Shown piece by piece: positions 1 to 9,652 of a stretch of 64,000 bases of DNA (position 1 is the stretch's first letter; each line of letters starts with the position of its first letter). Under the pieces are notes generated by a model. That model worked only from the letters and a program-made list of their open reading frames with translations. It searched no databases and was not told where the DNA came from. This DNA is from Phytophthora colocasiae (Eukaryota; Oomycota; Peronosporomycetes; Peronosporales; Peronosporaceae), in the NCBI GenBank assembly GCA_018806915.1, contig JAGKQI010000092.1, positions 472,501 through 536,500 of the forward strand. Direction: 5' to 3'. Position numbers and translations under genes: made by a program.

Positions 1-2028
1 ATGCTGAGTGAATCCGTGGAGCAGCGAGGGTCCTATCGCAGTATCTCCCGTCCGTCGTCTTCAGGCCGCATCTCGTTCGGCACCCCAGGAAAGAATCGAG
101 AGGAAGCTTTCCGACCGCTCGCGCGTGCTGCGACCATGACTCAAGAACTGCCGGGACACGCCCCTGCGTCCTCCCCGATACTTGGAAAGGACGGCAAATT
201 AACGAGTAGCCAGAGACGTCTCAGCAACCCCAATTCACCTCTTGGGGGACTGCGCAGGAATCAATCGGAACTATTCAGACCGTCGTTGATGTCCGGGAAT
301 ATGAGCCTCAAAGCCTCATCCGCCACCGAACTCGTTACGATCCCCATTGACCACCGAAAAGCAGCCGTCAACCCATTTCGATACGTCAAAGACCAAGGCT
401 CACAACGTTTATCCATTGATCGGCGTCGATGGAGTCACTTGTTCCCAGTCTCAAACCACGCAGCCTTGAGCTTTTCAGGAGAAATCTTAACGCAAGACGG
501 TGAACCAGTTTTCCTCGGTCCGAACTGGATGAGTCTTTCGTCGCCTGCCATCCTGCCACTGACAACCGACCACTTCCCGTCCCCGCAAGAGCTGCGTCAA
601 GGCTACACGGAAGCGTTCTACACTCTGACAATCCCCACGACGGCCAGCCAAAGTCCAACGATCGAGTGTGTGCCTCGCTATCGCAACCACGACGAACTAC
701 TTATCGAGATGATCTGCCAACGCTTAGCCCGTGACTTTCAACTCGTTTCCAGCTGCGACTCCACTGCATCGCTCATGGGAAGCGAATCGTCCCCTGAAAG
801 TCGACGACGCGTGTACCATTTGAGTATGGGGCACCGTATTCACCAGCTCATTTACGACGCAGAGCGACAGACGGTCGAAGTGAAACGATTTGTGCAACGA
901 GAGCCTCATGACCCTGAAGTTGCTTACACGTCGTACAATTACTCGCTCTGGGTGGGGCTCACACAGTCTTTCCAGCCACACCAGCAGATCTTCCACCGGT
1001 ACCCTCAGCCTGAGGACAACTGGAACGCACTGGACAATCTTTTGTGTGGGTACCTGGATGATATGGCGGATACGATGAAATGTCGGCGGATTCGCTTCAC
1101 TGTTGTACCGCCGGTCGTCTCGAAAGACGGAATTGAAGCCAATGTCGATTCCCCTACAGCTTACGCTGCTAAGTTCACAAAGTTTATCGAGTTTCTACAG
1201 TCCCGCGTTGCCCCCTCCGAGTTCGGGGACGCCGAAAACATTGTCGTCAACATGTTGCTGGAACGCCCAGAAGCTGCTGAGCAGGAGGGCTTCAAAACTC
1301 CACCTCTAGGTGGAAATCGTATGCTAACATTTAAGATGGCGTGCAAGGCGTCTACGTCATCGCAATCTGTCTCGAAGTTCGAGGACGCAAGGACCGAATG
1401 GGTAATGCTGCGACTGGAAGAGACAATGGACATCGTGCGCTGCTTCCATCTGGATGTGCGATGGCTGGCTTGCAGTGGAATCGCAGCCGATGAGTTCGTA
1501 GGAACCGTACGCCGCCGTGCTAAGCAGGCGGGCTTAGACTTGCGGCGTGTACCAGAATATTCGAGTGTCTCTCGCGTGCAGATTCACCCGTTGATTGCGT
1601 CCGTGTTCCTGCCTGTGCGCATTTCTGAGTCGTTCGTCACCGCTCTCACTAAAACTCTCGACTTTGTGTTAGATGACGAGAGGATCGCAGACGGCAGTGG
1701 AATCGGCTACGGGCTCGGGATCGACCAGGAAGCGTCAACTACCAAAACCCGAGTCAGCATGCGGGGGCACCGTCGCTCGCCTTCAGCTAACGCGCGTTTG
1801 CTACTCGAGAGGTGGCAGCAGCGCGGGTACAAGCAGTTCATCCACCGGCGGGTACCAGTATTCGTGCGAATTATCCAGGACGGGCTCATCTGGATCCCAG
1901 GCTATGACTACGACCGCAAAGGTGACGGTATTGCTGGTGCAGCTGCTAGTGAGGCATTGTTCCAAGAGCTCTGCAATTCCATCGAGTTGCAATGCACCGA
2001 GAGTCCTGAGGGAAATGTGAGTCTCTAG
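1..2028 (+). CDS. IML1: Iml1/DEPDC5-type GATOR1 subunit, C-terminal part
   Basis: This open frame of 675 codons resembles the C-terminal two thirds of Iml1/DEPDC5, the GATOR1 (SEACIT) subunit that takes part in inhibition of TORC1 through Rag GTPases at the lysosome or vacuole. The diagnostic stretch is DNWNALDNLLCGYLDDM near residue 340, preceded by a WMSLSSPAILPLTTDHFPS segment near residue 180, both of which match the family. The N-terminal 110 residues are Ser/Arg-rich and low in complexity. The family is normally much longer (over 1,000 residues) and the window begins at the first codon, so the ATG at position 1 is probably internal and the 5' end lies upstream. The gene is convergent with the polygalacturonase, with 71 bp between the stops. 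The identification rests on motif recognition without an alignment. Confidence 0.8.
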   Translation: MLSESVEQRGSYRSISRPSSSGRISFGTPGKNREEAFRPLARAATMTQELPGHAPASSPILGKDGKLTSSQRRLSNPNSPLGGLRRNQSELFRPSLMSGNMSLKASSATELVTIPIDHRKAAVNPFRYVKDQGSQRLSIDRRRWSHLFPVSNHAALSFSGEILTQDGEPVFLGPNWMSLSSPAILPLTTDHFPSPQELRQGYTEAFYTLTIPTTASQSPTIECVPRYRNHDELLIEMICQRLARDFQLVSSCDSTASLMGSESSPESRRRVYHLSMGHRIHQLIYDAERQTVEVKRFVQREPHDPEVAYTSYNYSLWVGLTQSFQPHQQIFHRYPQPEDNWNALDNLLCGYLDDMADTMKCRRIRFTVVPPVVSKDGIEANVDSPTAYAAKFTKFIEFLQSRVAPSEFGDAENIVVNMLLERPEAAEQEGFKTPPLGGNRMLTFKMACKASTSSQSVSKFEDARTEWVMLRLEETMDIVRCFHLDVRWLACSGIAADEFVGTVRRRAKQAGLDLRRVPEYSSVSRVQIHPLIASVFLPVRISESFVTALTKTLDFVLDDERIADGSGIGYGLGIDQEASTTKTRVSMRGHRRSPSANARLLLERWQQRGYKQFIHRRVPVFVRIIQDGLIWIPGYDYDRKGDGIAGAAASEALFQELCNSIELQCTESPEGNVSL

Positions 2029-2099
2029 ACTTTCAAATACGTTTACTACCATTGATCGACTGCTGCACTGAACAATTCTACACACAAAGCTTCAAGCAG

Positions 2100-2866
2100 T
2101 TAGCACTTGACGTCGGTCGGTTCTCCGCTGCAACTGCCCGCGTTACCCTTCACGGTGATACCCGAGAACGTCCATCCCGAGACCACCTTGGGGTTCACGA
2201 GAATATCGTACACGTTTTTCGCTGTGCCCGAGAGGCCGGAAACCGTGATGTCCGTGATCTCCACCAGACTTGAGGCGTCACCAGTGTAGCCACCCTTCTC
2301 CTTGCTGTAGTCCGAGTGGATCACGATGGCGTTCTTGACGTTCGACAGCGTGTTCTCCGTGTACGACGCACCCGTGATCGTACCCTGCTTGCCGGCGATC
2401 GTCTTGATCCGAATCCCGTTGACACTGTCGATGATCTTGTTGTTTTTAACTGTGAGGCCGCTCACGATGTCCGACTCCGTTACGGAATCTCCACCCAGTG
2501 AACCGATAGAGATCCCGTGGCCACCGCTGCACGTGTTCCCCGTGAAGGTCGTGTCGTTGCTGGACTGCATGGCGAGACAATCGTCTTGGTTGTACACAGT
2601 GCAGCCCGAAATCGTAAGACGAAGGTTGCGACTCAAGTCAAAGCCGTCCGTGTTCTTAGCCACATTGTCGCCTGCCTTCGAGTCCAGCGTCAAGCCACTG
2701 ACTGTCGTGTCCTCCGAGTCAAGGATACTGAAGGTACGGTAGGGCGAATTCTTGATGTTGAAGCCTTTGATTGTGGACGACATGACGCGCTTGAGTCGGA
2801 AAAACACGGGGCGGGTGATCGACGTGCCCTTCTTCCAGTACAAGTCTCCCTGGCCGTCCAGAGTTC
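2100..2866 (-). pseudogene. Polygalacturonase (GH28), 3' half, cut by copia insertion
   Basis: This is the C-terminal part of a secreted endo-polygalacturonase of glycoside hydrolase family 28, which hydrolyses alpha-1,4-galacturonan in plant cell walls. The right-handed beta-helix active-site motifs appear in order: NTDGFD, QDDC, GGHG and RIK. The frame continues directly from the 5' half at 8338-8985. With the retroelement and one copy of its AGTTC duplication removed, the reading frame is uninterrupted across the site. The frame ends at TAA (2100-2102). As the sequence stands the enzyme lacks a signal peptide and N-terminus, so this allele should be inactive. Polygalacturonases form large families in plant-pathogenic oomycetes, so an intact paralogue elsewhere is likely. 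Confidence 0.93.
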
Positions 2867-3176
2867 GTTGGAGTAAGCGACAGTTGGCAGTCCTACGGTG
2901 ATAGTGGGTTGCTGTTGGACAGCAGTGCATTGAGAAGACAAATCAAAGCTGGGACGAAGGTCGAGACGCTGCACTGGAGAGATGCAGTGAATGCAGTCGA
3001 AGACTCCGTCTAAGTCCCAGGAGAAAAAGGGTACGACAAACGGAGCAGCAGGAGCTCTCCATGTACATGTGAAGATAGCAGAATAGGAGCTTGGAGCTCA
3101 GTCCGGAAACTAACGAACAACCAACAAGTTAAAAGTTTTCAAGCTTCGGTAACGGCTAAAGGGTAGAATCGCATTA
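2867..3176 (+). repeat. Copia 5' LTR (310 bp)
   Basis: This is identical by eye to 8028-8337. It is flanked on the left by AGTTC and followed directly by the primer-binding site. It should contain the element's promoter, but no clear TATA box is seen. Confidence 0.95.
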
Positions 3177-3189
3177 GGGTTATGAGCCC
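3177..3189 (+). promoter_or_regulatory. Primer-binding site matching the initiator tRNA-Met anticodon arm
   Basis: GGGTTATGAGCCC is the exact reverse complement of the anticodon stem-loop GGGCTCATAACCC typical of a fungal-type initiator tRNA-Met. Copia elements are known to prime from a half-tRNA-iMet cut in the anticodon loop. The gag ATG at 3182 lies inside this site. Confidence 0.75.
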
Positions 3190-6100
3190 AACTGCAAATC
3201 CGAGCAGCAAGAGTGAGAAGATGTCCAAGGAAGACGACGTTTCGTGGACCAAGGACGACAAGCCGAAGAGTTGGAACGGCAGGGACTGGCCAATGTACAA
3301 GAACGTGATGTTGCGGTACCTGGGGTGCTTCAAAGTTGATCCGGGTGAGTCTGACCTGGACGACATCGCAGAAGGAAGGGTGGTCCCGACAGACAAGTGG
3401 AGTGACCTGGAGAAGAAGGTCCTCGCACGACAAGAAAAAATTCTTGGTGAGATAATTTCTGGCTCGCTTTCATGTAACCTCGCCAGGAAAGTGATGAACA
3501 TGAAGAAGGGGTCAGAGATGTGGGCGTATCTGGCAAAGAGATACGAGGGCCGAGAAAACGCAACTACCATGCTCTTCACGCAGCGGACGCTGCGGCAGAA
3601 ACTGGAGATGGCGTTGTGTCGACCTGGTGCGGACGTGGAGAATCACCTGAACTACATGATGTCATTGCGCGAACAATTGGCAGCGTTAAATGCTGACGTT
3701 AGTGAGGCGTGGATGGTCGATTTGCTGATCAGATCGATGTCTCAATTAGGTTACTACTCGCAGCTCCAGACACTGCAGCTTATCGGCAGTGATAAGTTGG
3801 ACACTCCATTGGCGGCGAAGGCCATGATCCTGACCCTGGATAAGAACGCTTTAGTTGAGAAGCAGCTGCAAGCCCGGCGATTGGGTGGGAACCAAGCTGG
3901 AAGTGGCGGCAACCAGGCTCAGGGTGGTGCAAGTGACAAGAAGACTGGTGCGGGCCCAGCCAAGAAAACCCAAGGCAGCTCGCCCACGACGAAGAAGAGC
4001 AACGAAAAAGCAGCTCAAAGGCAGTGGGACTTCGAACAGAAGACCTGCTTCAACTGCCACAAACCGGGACATCGGAAGTTCGAGTGCCCCGAGAGAAAAA
4101 ATGACGAGGATGCTGAAGGTAGCGGAGGAGCTACTACTGAAACGCATGCTAAGTTCTCTGCTAGCGTGGCGGCGCCAAGCTCTGCAGAAGGTAACGACCG
4201 GTCGTCGCGAGATATAAGTGGCGGACAAAGAAAAAAGTGTCCAACATCGAAAGAAGAACTTCGACGTTACGACGCGAGCAACTGGTGTTTTGACTCTGCC
4301 TGCAACCGAAGCATTGTCGGAGACAAGCGCTATTTCCTGACGTATCGCACTCTGGAAGAGTCGGAGAAGGAGCAAATTTACTCGATTCATGGAGTTACCA
4401 AGCCGGAGGGTGTCGGTACTATTGAAATTTGGTGGGACGCGCAAGGGAAGTTGGTATCGGTGCAACTGGAGGATGTGTTCTACGCCAAGGACACAGATAA
4501 CCTTATTTCTCAATACAAGATGGAGACTCAAGGGTACAAGGTGTACTATGATACGGAACGTCATATCTACTCGGCAAAGAAGGATGGCGAATTGGCCATG
4601 AGTGTCCGAAGAAATGCGATTGGGATGTACTTCATCAGTGCGAAGAACGACTTTCTTGCTGGATACAACCCCAAGAAGCAACCTCAGGTGTTCGTGAATT
4701 ACACCATGAGTGACGGTGTAGAGAATCTGCAGAGATGGCATGAGCGGCTGGGACACATTTGCCCTCAGCATGTCCAGATCATGGCCGACCGCAAGCTTGT
4801 GGAAGGAATCCGCTTGCAGAAGCGCGAATTTAAGGACTGTGAGCCGTGTCACTTAGGAAAGCAGAAAGCACGAGCATTAAACAAGGATCTTGAACGTGGA
4901 CTGGAAAACAAGAAACAACTCGTCTTCGCGGACTTGTTTTTCCCGCCGAAGTCAAACGGAACCAGGTACACAGCGGTGCTGGTAATCCTGGACGCGTTCA
5001 CGAGATTTATTACGGCGTATCCGCTCAAGTCGAAGGAAGCCCCAGAAGTAAACGCTTTCATGCGGCGATACATTGCATGGGTAGAGCGGCAAAGCCCTGG
5101 ATTTCCGGTGAAGGAGATTGCCACGGACAACGGTGGGGAGTTTTTCAATGACGAAATTGATGCCTACTACAAGCATCATGGAATAGAGCACAACGAGAAG
5201 CCGCCTAAGTGCTCGCACCTGAACATGTGTGAACGACAGCATCAAACTCTGAGCGGGATGCTCAAGTCGATGATGGCGGACTCCGGTTTTCCGAGATCGT
5301 TCTGGGTTGATGCTCTGCAGAACACAGTGTACGTGAAAAATCGAGTGTATACTCGGGCGTTAGGAAAGACTCCGTACGAGGCGATGTGGGGGCGCAAACC
5401 TGACGTGCACCATATCCGGCGATTTGGGTCGGTGGCGTATGCGCACACGAAAGTTGGTCCGAACAGATCGAAGTTCGATGACAACTGTAGAGTCGGGTAT
5501 GTGCTGGGGTACCAAGAGGGGCATCTTGGGTGTAAGCTGTATTTTCCCCAAGCGCACACGGTCGGGTACGTGCTGGATGCCAAGTACAACGAAGACATCG
5601 TGTACAAGGAAAGATATGAGCAAGAGGACCAAGTAGTAGACTGGTCGTATGAAGTTGAACAGGACGACGCTATTGACGACGTCGAAGTACTCGACGAAGA
5701 CACCGACAGCAGTGATTTCGAGGCTGAAGCTCAGGAGCAGTGCCTCGAGGGGGCGGTGGAGAGCGTGTTTTACGATGCCGACGCTAAGTTTCCAACTGAT
5801 GAACTGGTGTTCAACCGAGTTCGTTGTGAGTCAGAACAACGAGATGGGCAGGAACAAGTCGTCGGTGATGCAGTCGACAGTGAAGTCGGTGAAGAACAAC
5901 GAGATGGGCAGGAACAAGTCGTCGGTGATGCAGTCGACAGTGAAGTCGGTGAAGAATCGGAGGTTAGTGATGGTGCTGAGGACGCAAGTGTTGAAGAATA
6001 TGCCGATGGTGAGCCGGAAAGTGAACCGGACGTTGAGCCTGAGGACCTCGGTGAAGACGAAACAGAGCTAGCCGAAGACGGATCCGGTGCCGGCGATGAC

Positions 6101-7126
6101 AACTCAAGCATGAGTGTAGAAGAACCATGCGTAACTAGCGAAGGAGTGCATACCGGTGTGCGACGGCCTCGTGCAGAAACCAGTAGCGAAGACGGAACAG
6201 AGGAGAGACACCCGAGGAAGCGCAGAGCTGGTCTACGTGAGTATGGTGGTGGTTCGGAGCAGGAGTTCTCGCTGTACGCCGCTATCGCGTACGCTCTAGA
6301 AGCTTTGAGCACTGAACCTGAACAAGTCTGGCACGAGTCCGAGGTGAAGCTACCAAGGACATATAAGGCTGCCATGAGATCTCCACAGCACAAGGAGTGG
6401 TGGAAAGGGATGGAGGAAGAAATGGCCGCCATGGAAGCCAAGGATGTGCTAGAACTGGTGTCGGAGAACGAGATGCCCAAAGGCAAGAAGGCACTGAACA
6501 CTATGTGGAGATATCAAGCCAAGTCGGATAATCTCGGCAACGTGAGACGCTTTCGATCTCGACTCGTGGCTCGAGGTGACGAGCAGGAAGCTGGGTTCGA
6601 CTACGTGGATACGTTTTCTCCCGTGGCGCGCATGGCGACGCTAAGGTTATTTGTGGCGCTGTGCCTGATATTGGAACTTATTCCATATCAATGTGACGTG
6701 AATACCGCATACTTGAACGCGCTGTTGAAGATTTTGCACTTCATCCGACACATTCCTGGGTTTCCATGTCCGGAAGGCATGGTTTGGAAGGTGAAGCGCG
6801 CGCTCTACGGATTGCACCAGTCGGGACGTGAGTGGAATGATCTCATTTCAAACTGGTTAACAGAGCAGGGATTCACGCAGTGTACAACAGAGCCGTGCTT
6901 GTTTTTCTATCGAAAGGGCAAAGTGACCACACTATTACTGTTGTACGTGGACGACATTATAGTGGCAACCAACCAGGAGCAGTACAAGGTTGATATTTTC
7001 GATAAACTGAACAAGAAGTTTGGCATCAAGGACCAAGGTGTGCTGCATGATTTTTCCTTGGTGTGCAGTTTGATTTCTCCGAGGACGGCGTACGTATGCA
7101 CCAGACGAAGTACTGTCAAGATGTAA
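3182..7126 (+). CDS. Copia gag-pol polyprotein, first part (Gag, protease, integrase, RT)
   Basis: The domains run in copia order. Gag comes first (about residues 1-270), followed by a CCHC zinc knuckle (CFNCHKPGHRKFEC, near residue 295). The aspartic protease motif is FDSA rather than the usual DSG. The integrase has an HHCC-like start (WHERLGH) and a catalytic core with ATDNGGEF and a downstream Glu in MCERQHQ. A long acidic linker follows (residues about 830-1000), then reverse transcriptase with DVNTAYLNA and the YVDD box near 6945. The frame is lost near 7060, apparently through a 1-nt deletion, and the rest of pol continues in the overlapping frame 7063-8037. The first Met lies in the primer-binding site, and a second at 3221 is an alternative start. 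Confidence 0.93.
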   Translation: MSPTANPSSKSEKMSKEDDVSWTKDDKPKSWNGRDWPMYKNVMLRYLGCFKVDPGESDLDDIAEGRVVPTDKWSDLEKKVLARQEKILGEIISGSLSCNLARKVMNMKKGSEMWAYLAKRYEGRENATTMLFTQRTLRQKLEMALCRPGADVENHLNYMMSLREQLAALNADVSEAWMVDLLIRSMSQLGYYSQLQTLQLIGSDKLDTPLAAKAMILTLDKNALVEKQLQARRLGGNQAGSGGNQAQGGASDKKTGAGPAKKTQGSSPTTKKSNEKAAQRQWDFEQKTCFNCHKPGHRKFECPERKNDEDAEGSGGATTETHAKFSASVAAPSSAEGNDRSSRDISGGQRKKCPTSKEELRRYDASNWCFDSACNRSIVGDKRYFLTYRTLEESEKEQIYSIHGVTKPEGVGTIEIWWDAQGKLVSVQLEDVFYAKDTDNLISQYKMETQGYKVYYDTERHIYSAKKDGELAMSVRRNAIGMYFISAKNDFLAGYNPKKQPQVFVNYTMSDGVENLQRWHERLGHICPQHVQIMADRKLVEGIRLQKREFKDCEPCHLGKQKARALNKDLERGLENKKQLVFADLFFPPKSNGTRYTAVLVILDAFTRFITAYPLKSKEAPEVNAFMRRYIAWVERQSPGFPVKEIATDNGGEFFNDEIDAYYKHHGIEHNEKPPKCSHLNMCERQHQTLSGMLKSMMADSGFPRSFWVDALQNTVYVKNRVYTRALGKTPYEAMWGRKPDVHHIRRFGSVAYAHTKVGPNRSKFDDNCRVGYVLGYQEGHLGCKLYFPQAHTVGYVLDAKYNEDIVYKERYEQEDQVVDWSYEVEQDDAIDDVEVLDEDTDSSDFEAEAQEQCLEGAVESVFYDADAKFPTDELVFNRVRCESEQRDGQEQVVGDAVDSEVGEEQRDGQEQVVGDAVDSEVGEESEVSDGAEDASVEEYADGEPESEPDVEPEDLGEDETELAEDGSGAGDDNSSMSVEEPCVTSEGVHTGVRRPRAETSSEDGTEERHPRKRRAGLREYGGGSEQEFSLYAAIAYALEALSTEPEQVWHESEVKLPRTYKAAMRSPQHKEWWKGMEEEMAAMEAKDVLELVSENEMPKGKKALNTMWRYQAKSDNLGNVRRFRSRLVARGDEQEAGFDYVDTFSPVARMATLRLFVALCLILELIPYQCDVNTAYLNALLKILHFIRHIPGFPCPEGMVWKVKRALYGLHQSGREWNDLISNWLTEQGFTQCTTEPCLFFYRKGKVTTLLLLYVDDIIVATNQEQYKVDIFDKLNKKFGIKDQGVLHDFSLVCSLISPRTAYVCTRRSTVKM
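5833..5952 (+). repeat. Two tandem 60-bp units in the copia pol linker
   Basis: The units 5833-5892 and 5893-5952 look identical and stay in frame. They duplicate a 20-residue acidic block in the linker between integrase and reverse transcriptase. The exact identity suggests a young slippage or reverse-transcriptase template-jump event. Confidence 0.9.
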
Positions 7127-8037
7127 TTGAGAAGTACGGCTTTGCTGATGCTGTAGGATGCCGATCACCGATGGAGACCACCACCAAGCTGCAAGCTACT
7201 GGTGATGAGAATGTAGCCGATATGTCTTTCGACTATCATGGGGCCATTGGGAGTTTGATGTACTTGGCCACAACGACCAGACCTGACCTATCCTATGCTG
7301 TGGGCCAGCTAAGTCGATTTGTGAGTCGACCAAATGCGAAGCATTGCGGGGCGCTGAAGCGCGTACTGAGGTATCTGGTTGCGACTAAAGAAGAAGGAAT
7401 TTTCTTCAGCAGACAAGCTGCAAAGGAACTGAGGGCCAAGGTGATCATCGATGGATACTGTGATGCAGACTGGGGAAATTGTCCAGACACTCGCAAGAGT
7501 ATAACGGGATACGTTATGGAAGTCGCAAGTGGTCCGGTTGCTTGGGCTGCTAGACGGCAGACTGTGGTGGCGCAGTCAACAGCAGAAGCAGAGTATGTTT
7601 CAACGTGTGAAGCGTGCATGGAAGGTCGCGGCATAGCGAATGTGTTGATAGAGGTGCTACCGAAGAAGTATCCTGTCGAATTGCGTATTGGAGTTGATAA
7701 CCAGGCTGCTCTTGCCTTGGCTACCAATCCAACGTACAGCCGCCGTACCCGTCATATCGAGTTACGATATCACTATGTGCGTGACCAAGTCAACCAAGGA
7801 CAAGTAGTACTTTGGAAAATCGCTGGGGAAGAAAATCCTGCAGATGCATTCACCAAGCCACTCGCGGTGCCGCGATTGATCAAGATGAAGGGTCTGCTGA
7901 ACATGTCCCCACTGACAAAAAGAACGACACGCGAATGCAAAAGGGAGCAATATTTCTCTAAACTACGTGACATTCCGCAAAACATGAAGGTTGTTCCGAA
8001 TCGGCGGGCTGATTCGGAGGACGGCGTGTTGGAGTAA
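7063..8037 (+). pseudogene. Copia pol, 3' part (RT thumb and RNase H) after a frameshift
   Basis: This frame continues the reverse transcriptase (FDFSEDGVRMHQTKYC) and carries the copia RNase H, including TRPDLSYAVGQLSRF, DADWGNCPDTRKSITGY and AEAEYVS. There is no ATG at the start: it is the same gene as 3182-7126 displaced by one nucleotide. The position is not where copia elements normally shift frame, so a mutation or sequencing error is more likely than programmed frameshifting. The frame ends at TAA, 10 bp inside the 3' LTR. Confidence 0.9.
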
Positions 8038-8337
8038 GCGACAGTTGGCAGTCCTACGGTGATAGTGGGTTGCTGTTGGACAGCAGTGCATTGAGAAGAC
8101 AAATCAAAGCTGGGACGAAGGTCGAGACGCTGCACTGGAGAGATGCAGTGAATGCAGTCGAAGACTCCGTCTAAGTCCCAGGAGAAAAAGGGTACGACAA
8201 ACGGAGCAGCAGGAGCTCTCCATGTACATGTGAAGATAGCAGAATAGGAGCTTGGAGCTCAGTCCGGAAACTAACGAACAACCAACAAGTTAAAAGTTTT
8301 CAAGCTTCGGTAACGGCTAAAGGGTAGAATCGCATTA
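8028..8337 (+). repeat. Copia 3' LTR (310 bp)
   Basis: This is the direct copy of the 5' LTR, followed by the AGTTC target duplication and the interrupted polygalacturonase frame. The purine-rich stretch just before it (GGAGGACGG) is the probable polypurine tract. Confidence 0.95.
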
Positions 8338-8985
8338 AGTTCCAGTGCCCGAGACGGTGAGATCTGTTCCTGTGAGCAGAATGAGTGGACCCTCCCATTC
8401 CGCTTGTTCGAATGTCGTTGTCCCTTCAAACGTGATGGTGGCGCCCTTAGCAACCTTGGTGAGGTCGAGCGTGGTGCTCGCTGGTACGTTGAGATCCTTG
8501 ATGACGATGTTCTTGCAGGATGACACGTCAGCCCCCTTGGAGTAGGTGCCAGTCAACGTACAGGCAGACGTCGTGGTTGCGCCACTGGAGGCAGTGGACG
8601 ATTGCTGCTGTGTGGATTGGCTGGAGTCGCCAGAGGATTGCTGAGTCTGACTCGAAGCAGTGGACGAAGTGGTGGAGGACTGCTGTTGCGTGGATTGGCT
8701 CGAGTCCGTGGACGGAGTTGAAGCAGTGGATCCCTCTCCACTGGACGTGCTTGACCATTGCTGCGTGGAGGATCCGGTCGAAGGCGCCTGTGTCCATTCC
8801 GTCTGCCCAGTTTGACTGGCTGCACTTGACCACTGCTGTGTGTTGGACCCAGACGACCCAGCAGAAGACGACTGGACCTTGTTCTTGGCGTTGCATTTGG
8901 GGTTGGTGCTCTGTCGGACCATGCGTCCACCGTGTGCGGAGCTGACCAAGAGGGCCAGCACGATTGTGGACGAGAGGAACTTCAT
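8338..8985 (-). pseudogene. Polygalacturonase (GH28), 5' half with signal peptide
   Basis: The ATG at 8985 starts a typical signal peptide (basic Lys, hydrophobic core, AHG-type cleavage site). A linker of about 110 residues follows, rich in Ser, Thr and Gln with SSQSTQQQSS-like repeats, and it resembles an O-glycosylated spacer. The start of the GH28 beta-helix comes next and runs into the copia 3' LTR at 8337. The start is supported by an oomycete initiator (GCTCATTCCA) about 50 bp upstream. The long Ser/Thr linker between signal peptide and catalytic domain is unusual for GH28 enzymes. No premature stop is seen in this half, which suggests that the insertion is the inactivating event. Confidence 0.92.
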
Positions 8986-9034
8986 GTGGCTTGATCACAA
9001 TGAGGTAAATCAAAGAATAAAGCGCTGATGTCAT

Positions 9035-9044
9035 TGGAATGAGC
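9035..9044 (-). promoter_or_regulatory. Oomycete initiator upstream of the polygalacturonase
   Basis: The minus strand reads GCTCATTCCA followed by ATGACAT, a close match to the oomycete Inr consensus (GCTCATTYYNCA). It lies about 50 bp upstream of the ATG at 8985, the usual distance for short oomycete 5' UTRs. Confidence 0.65.
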
Positions 9045-9065
9045 CCTGCAGACGACGAAGAGACC

Positions 9066-9590
9066 ACCGTATCGAGGCAAGTAGTCTGTAGGAACGCACG
9101 CTCTGTTGGTCGTCGGACGACGCCAATGCAAAGAAGGCGACCGCGATCATTTTCATCTTGGTCGCACCTTGATCTTGCGATCTGAAGCTTCAGTCTGCGA
9201 GCAACAACTAAAAGGTTGTGACTGTCAAGAGATTGCAGCTTTGCCAGTCGATCGGATTGAGATTTGCCTATGGTGTAGACGAACAGTTCTGAGGTGCTGA
9301 GTCAGGTGGATGATGGAGTGATCAAATACGTCAAGAGCTTCAGCAATTCAAAGTGCTGCATTAGTGGTCGATGGACACTTTGACAAGGAGAAAAATCACC
9401 TCCCATAGCCACACACAGTTTGTTGTTTGCGGCTCAATTGAGTCAGTACAGTCGGTATGTCAAGTACTTGCAGCGCCACGAGCCTCACGTTTCTCCGCGT
9501 TTCCTCGTTCCAGGATGGCACATGGAGTGAGACGAGAGCTCAGTCGATCTTCAAGATGGGGGGGCATCATTGTACGGTTGCGTAGTAAGA
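9066..9590. other. Intergenic region between polygalacturonase and TMEM128 homologue
   Basis: This stretch separates two divergent genes. No coding frame of convincing composition, tRNA or mobile element was recognised. A GTCACTTCAAC initiator-like sequence at 9591-9601 may serve the downstream gene. Confidence 0.5.
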
Positions 9591-9652
9591 GTCACTTCAA
9601 CTTGCCTTCCACTAAGTACGAAATCAATGCGATAATACAAATCCCAAAAGCC

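Larger units (their letters stand above)
2862..8342 (+). mobile_element. Ty1/copia LTR retrotransposon inserted in the polygalacturonase gene
   Basis: This is a full-length copia-type element: 310-bp LTRs at 2867-3176 and 8028-8337, a 5-bp target duplication AGTTC (2862-2866 and 8338-8342), a primer-binding site at 3177-3189 and one gag-pol reading frame broken once near 7060. By eye the two LTRs are identical, which points to a very recent insertion. The element lies in the opposite orientation to its host gene. The LTRs end GTT...TTA rather than the usual TG...CA. The stop codon of pol (8035-8037) lies just inside the 3' LTR. Confidence 0.95.

Noticed and set aside
3851..4852. 333-codon minus-strand open frame opposite copia gag
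   Set aside because: It is antisense to a well-supported gag frame and has no recognisable domain.
5770..6501. 243-codon minus-strand Ser/Pro-rich frame
   Set aside because: It mirrors the acidic Glu/Asp linker of copia pol; the Ser-rich composition is the complement of GAA/GAC codons.
7020..7130. Programmed ribosomal frameshift in copia pol
   Set aside because: The break lies inside the RT domain, no slippery site with a downstream structure is evident, and copia elements do not shift there.
8520..9067. Frames on both strands over the polygalacturonase linker
   Set aside because: They are products of the repetitive Ser/Thr/Gln linker; only the frame starting at 8985 has a signal peptide.
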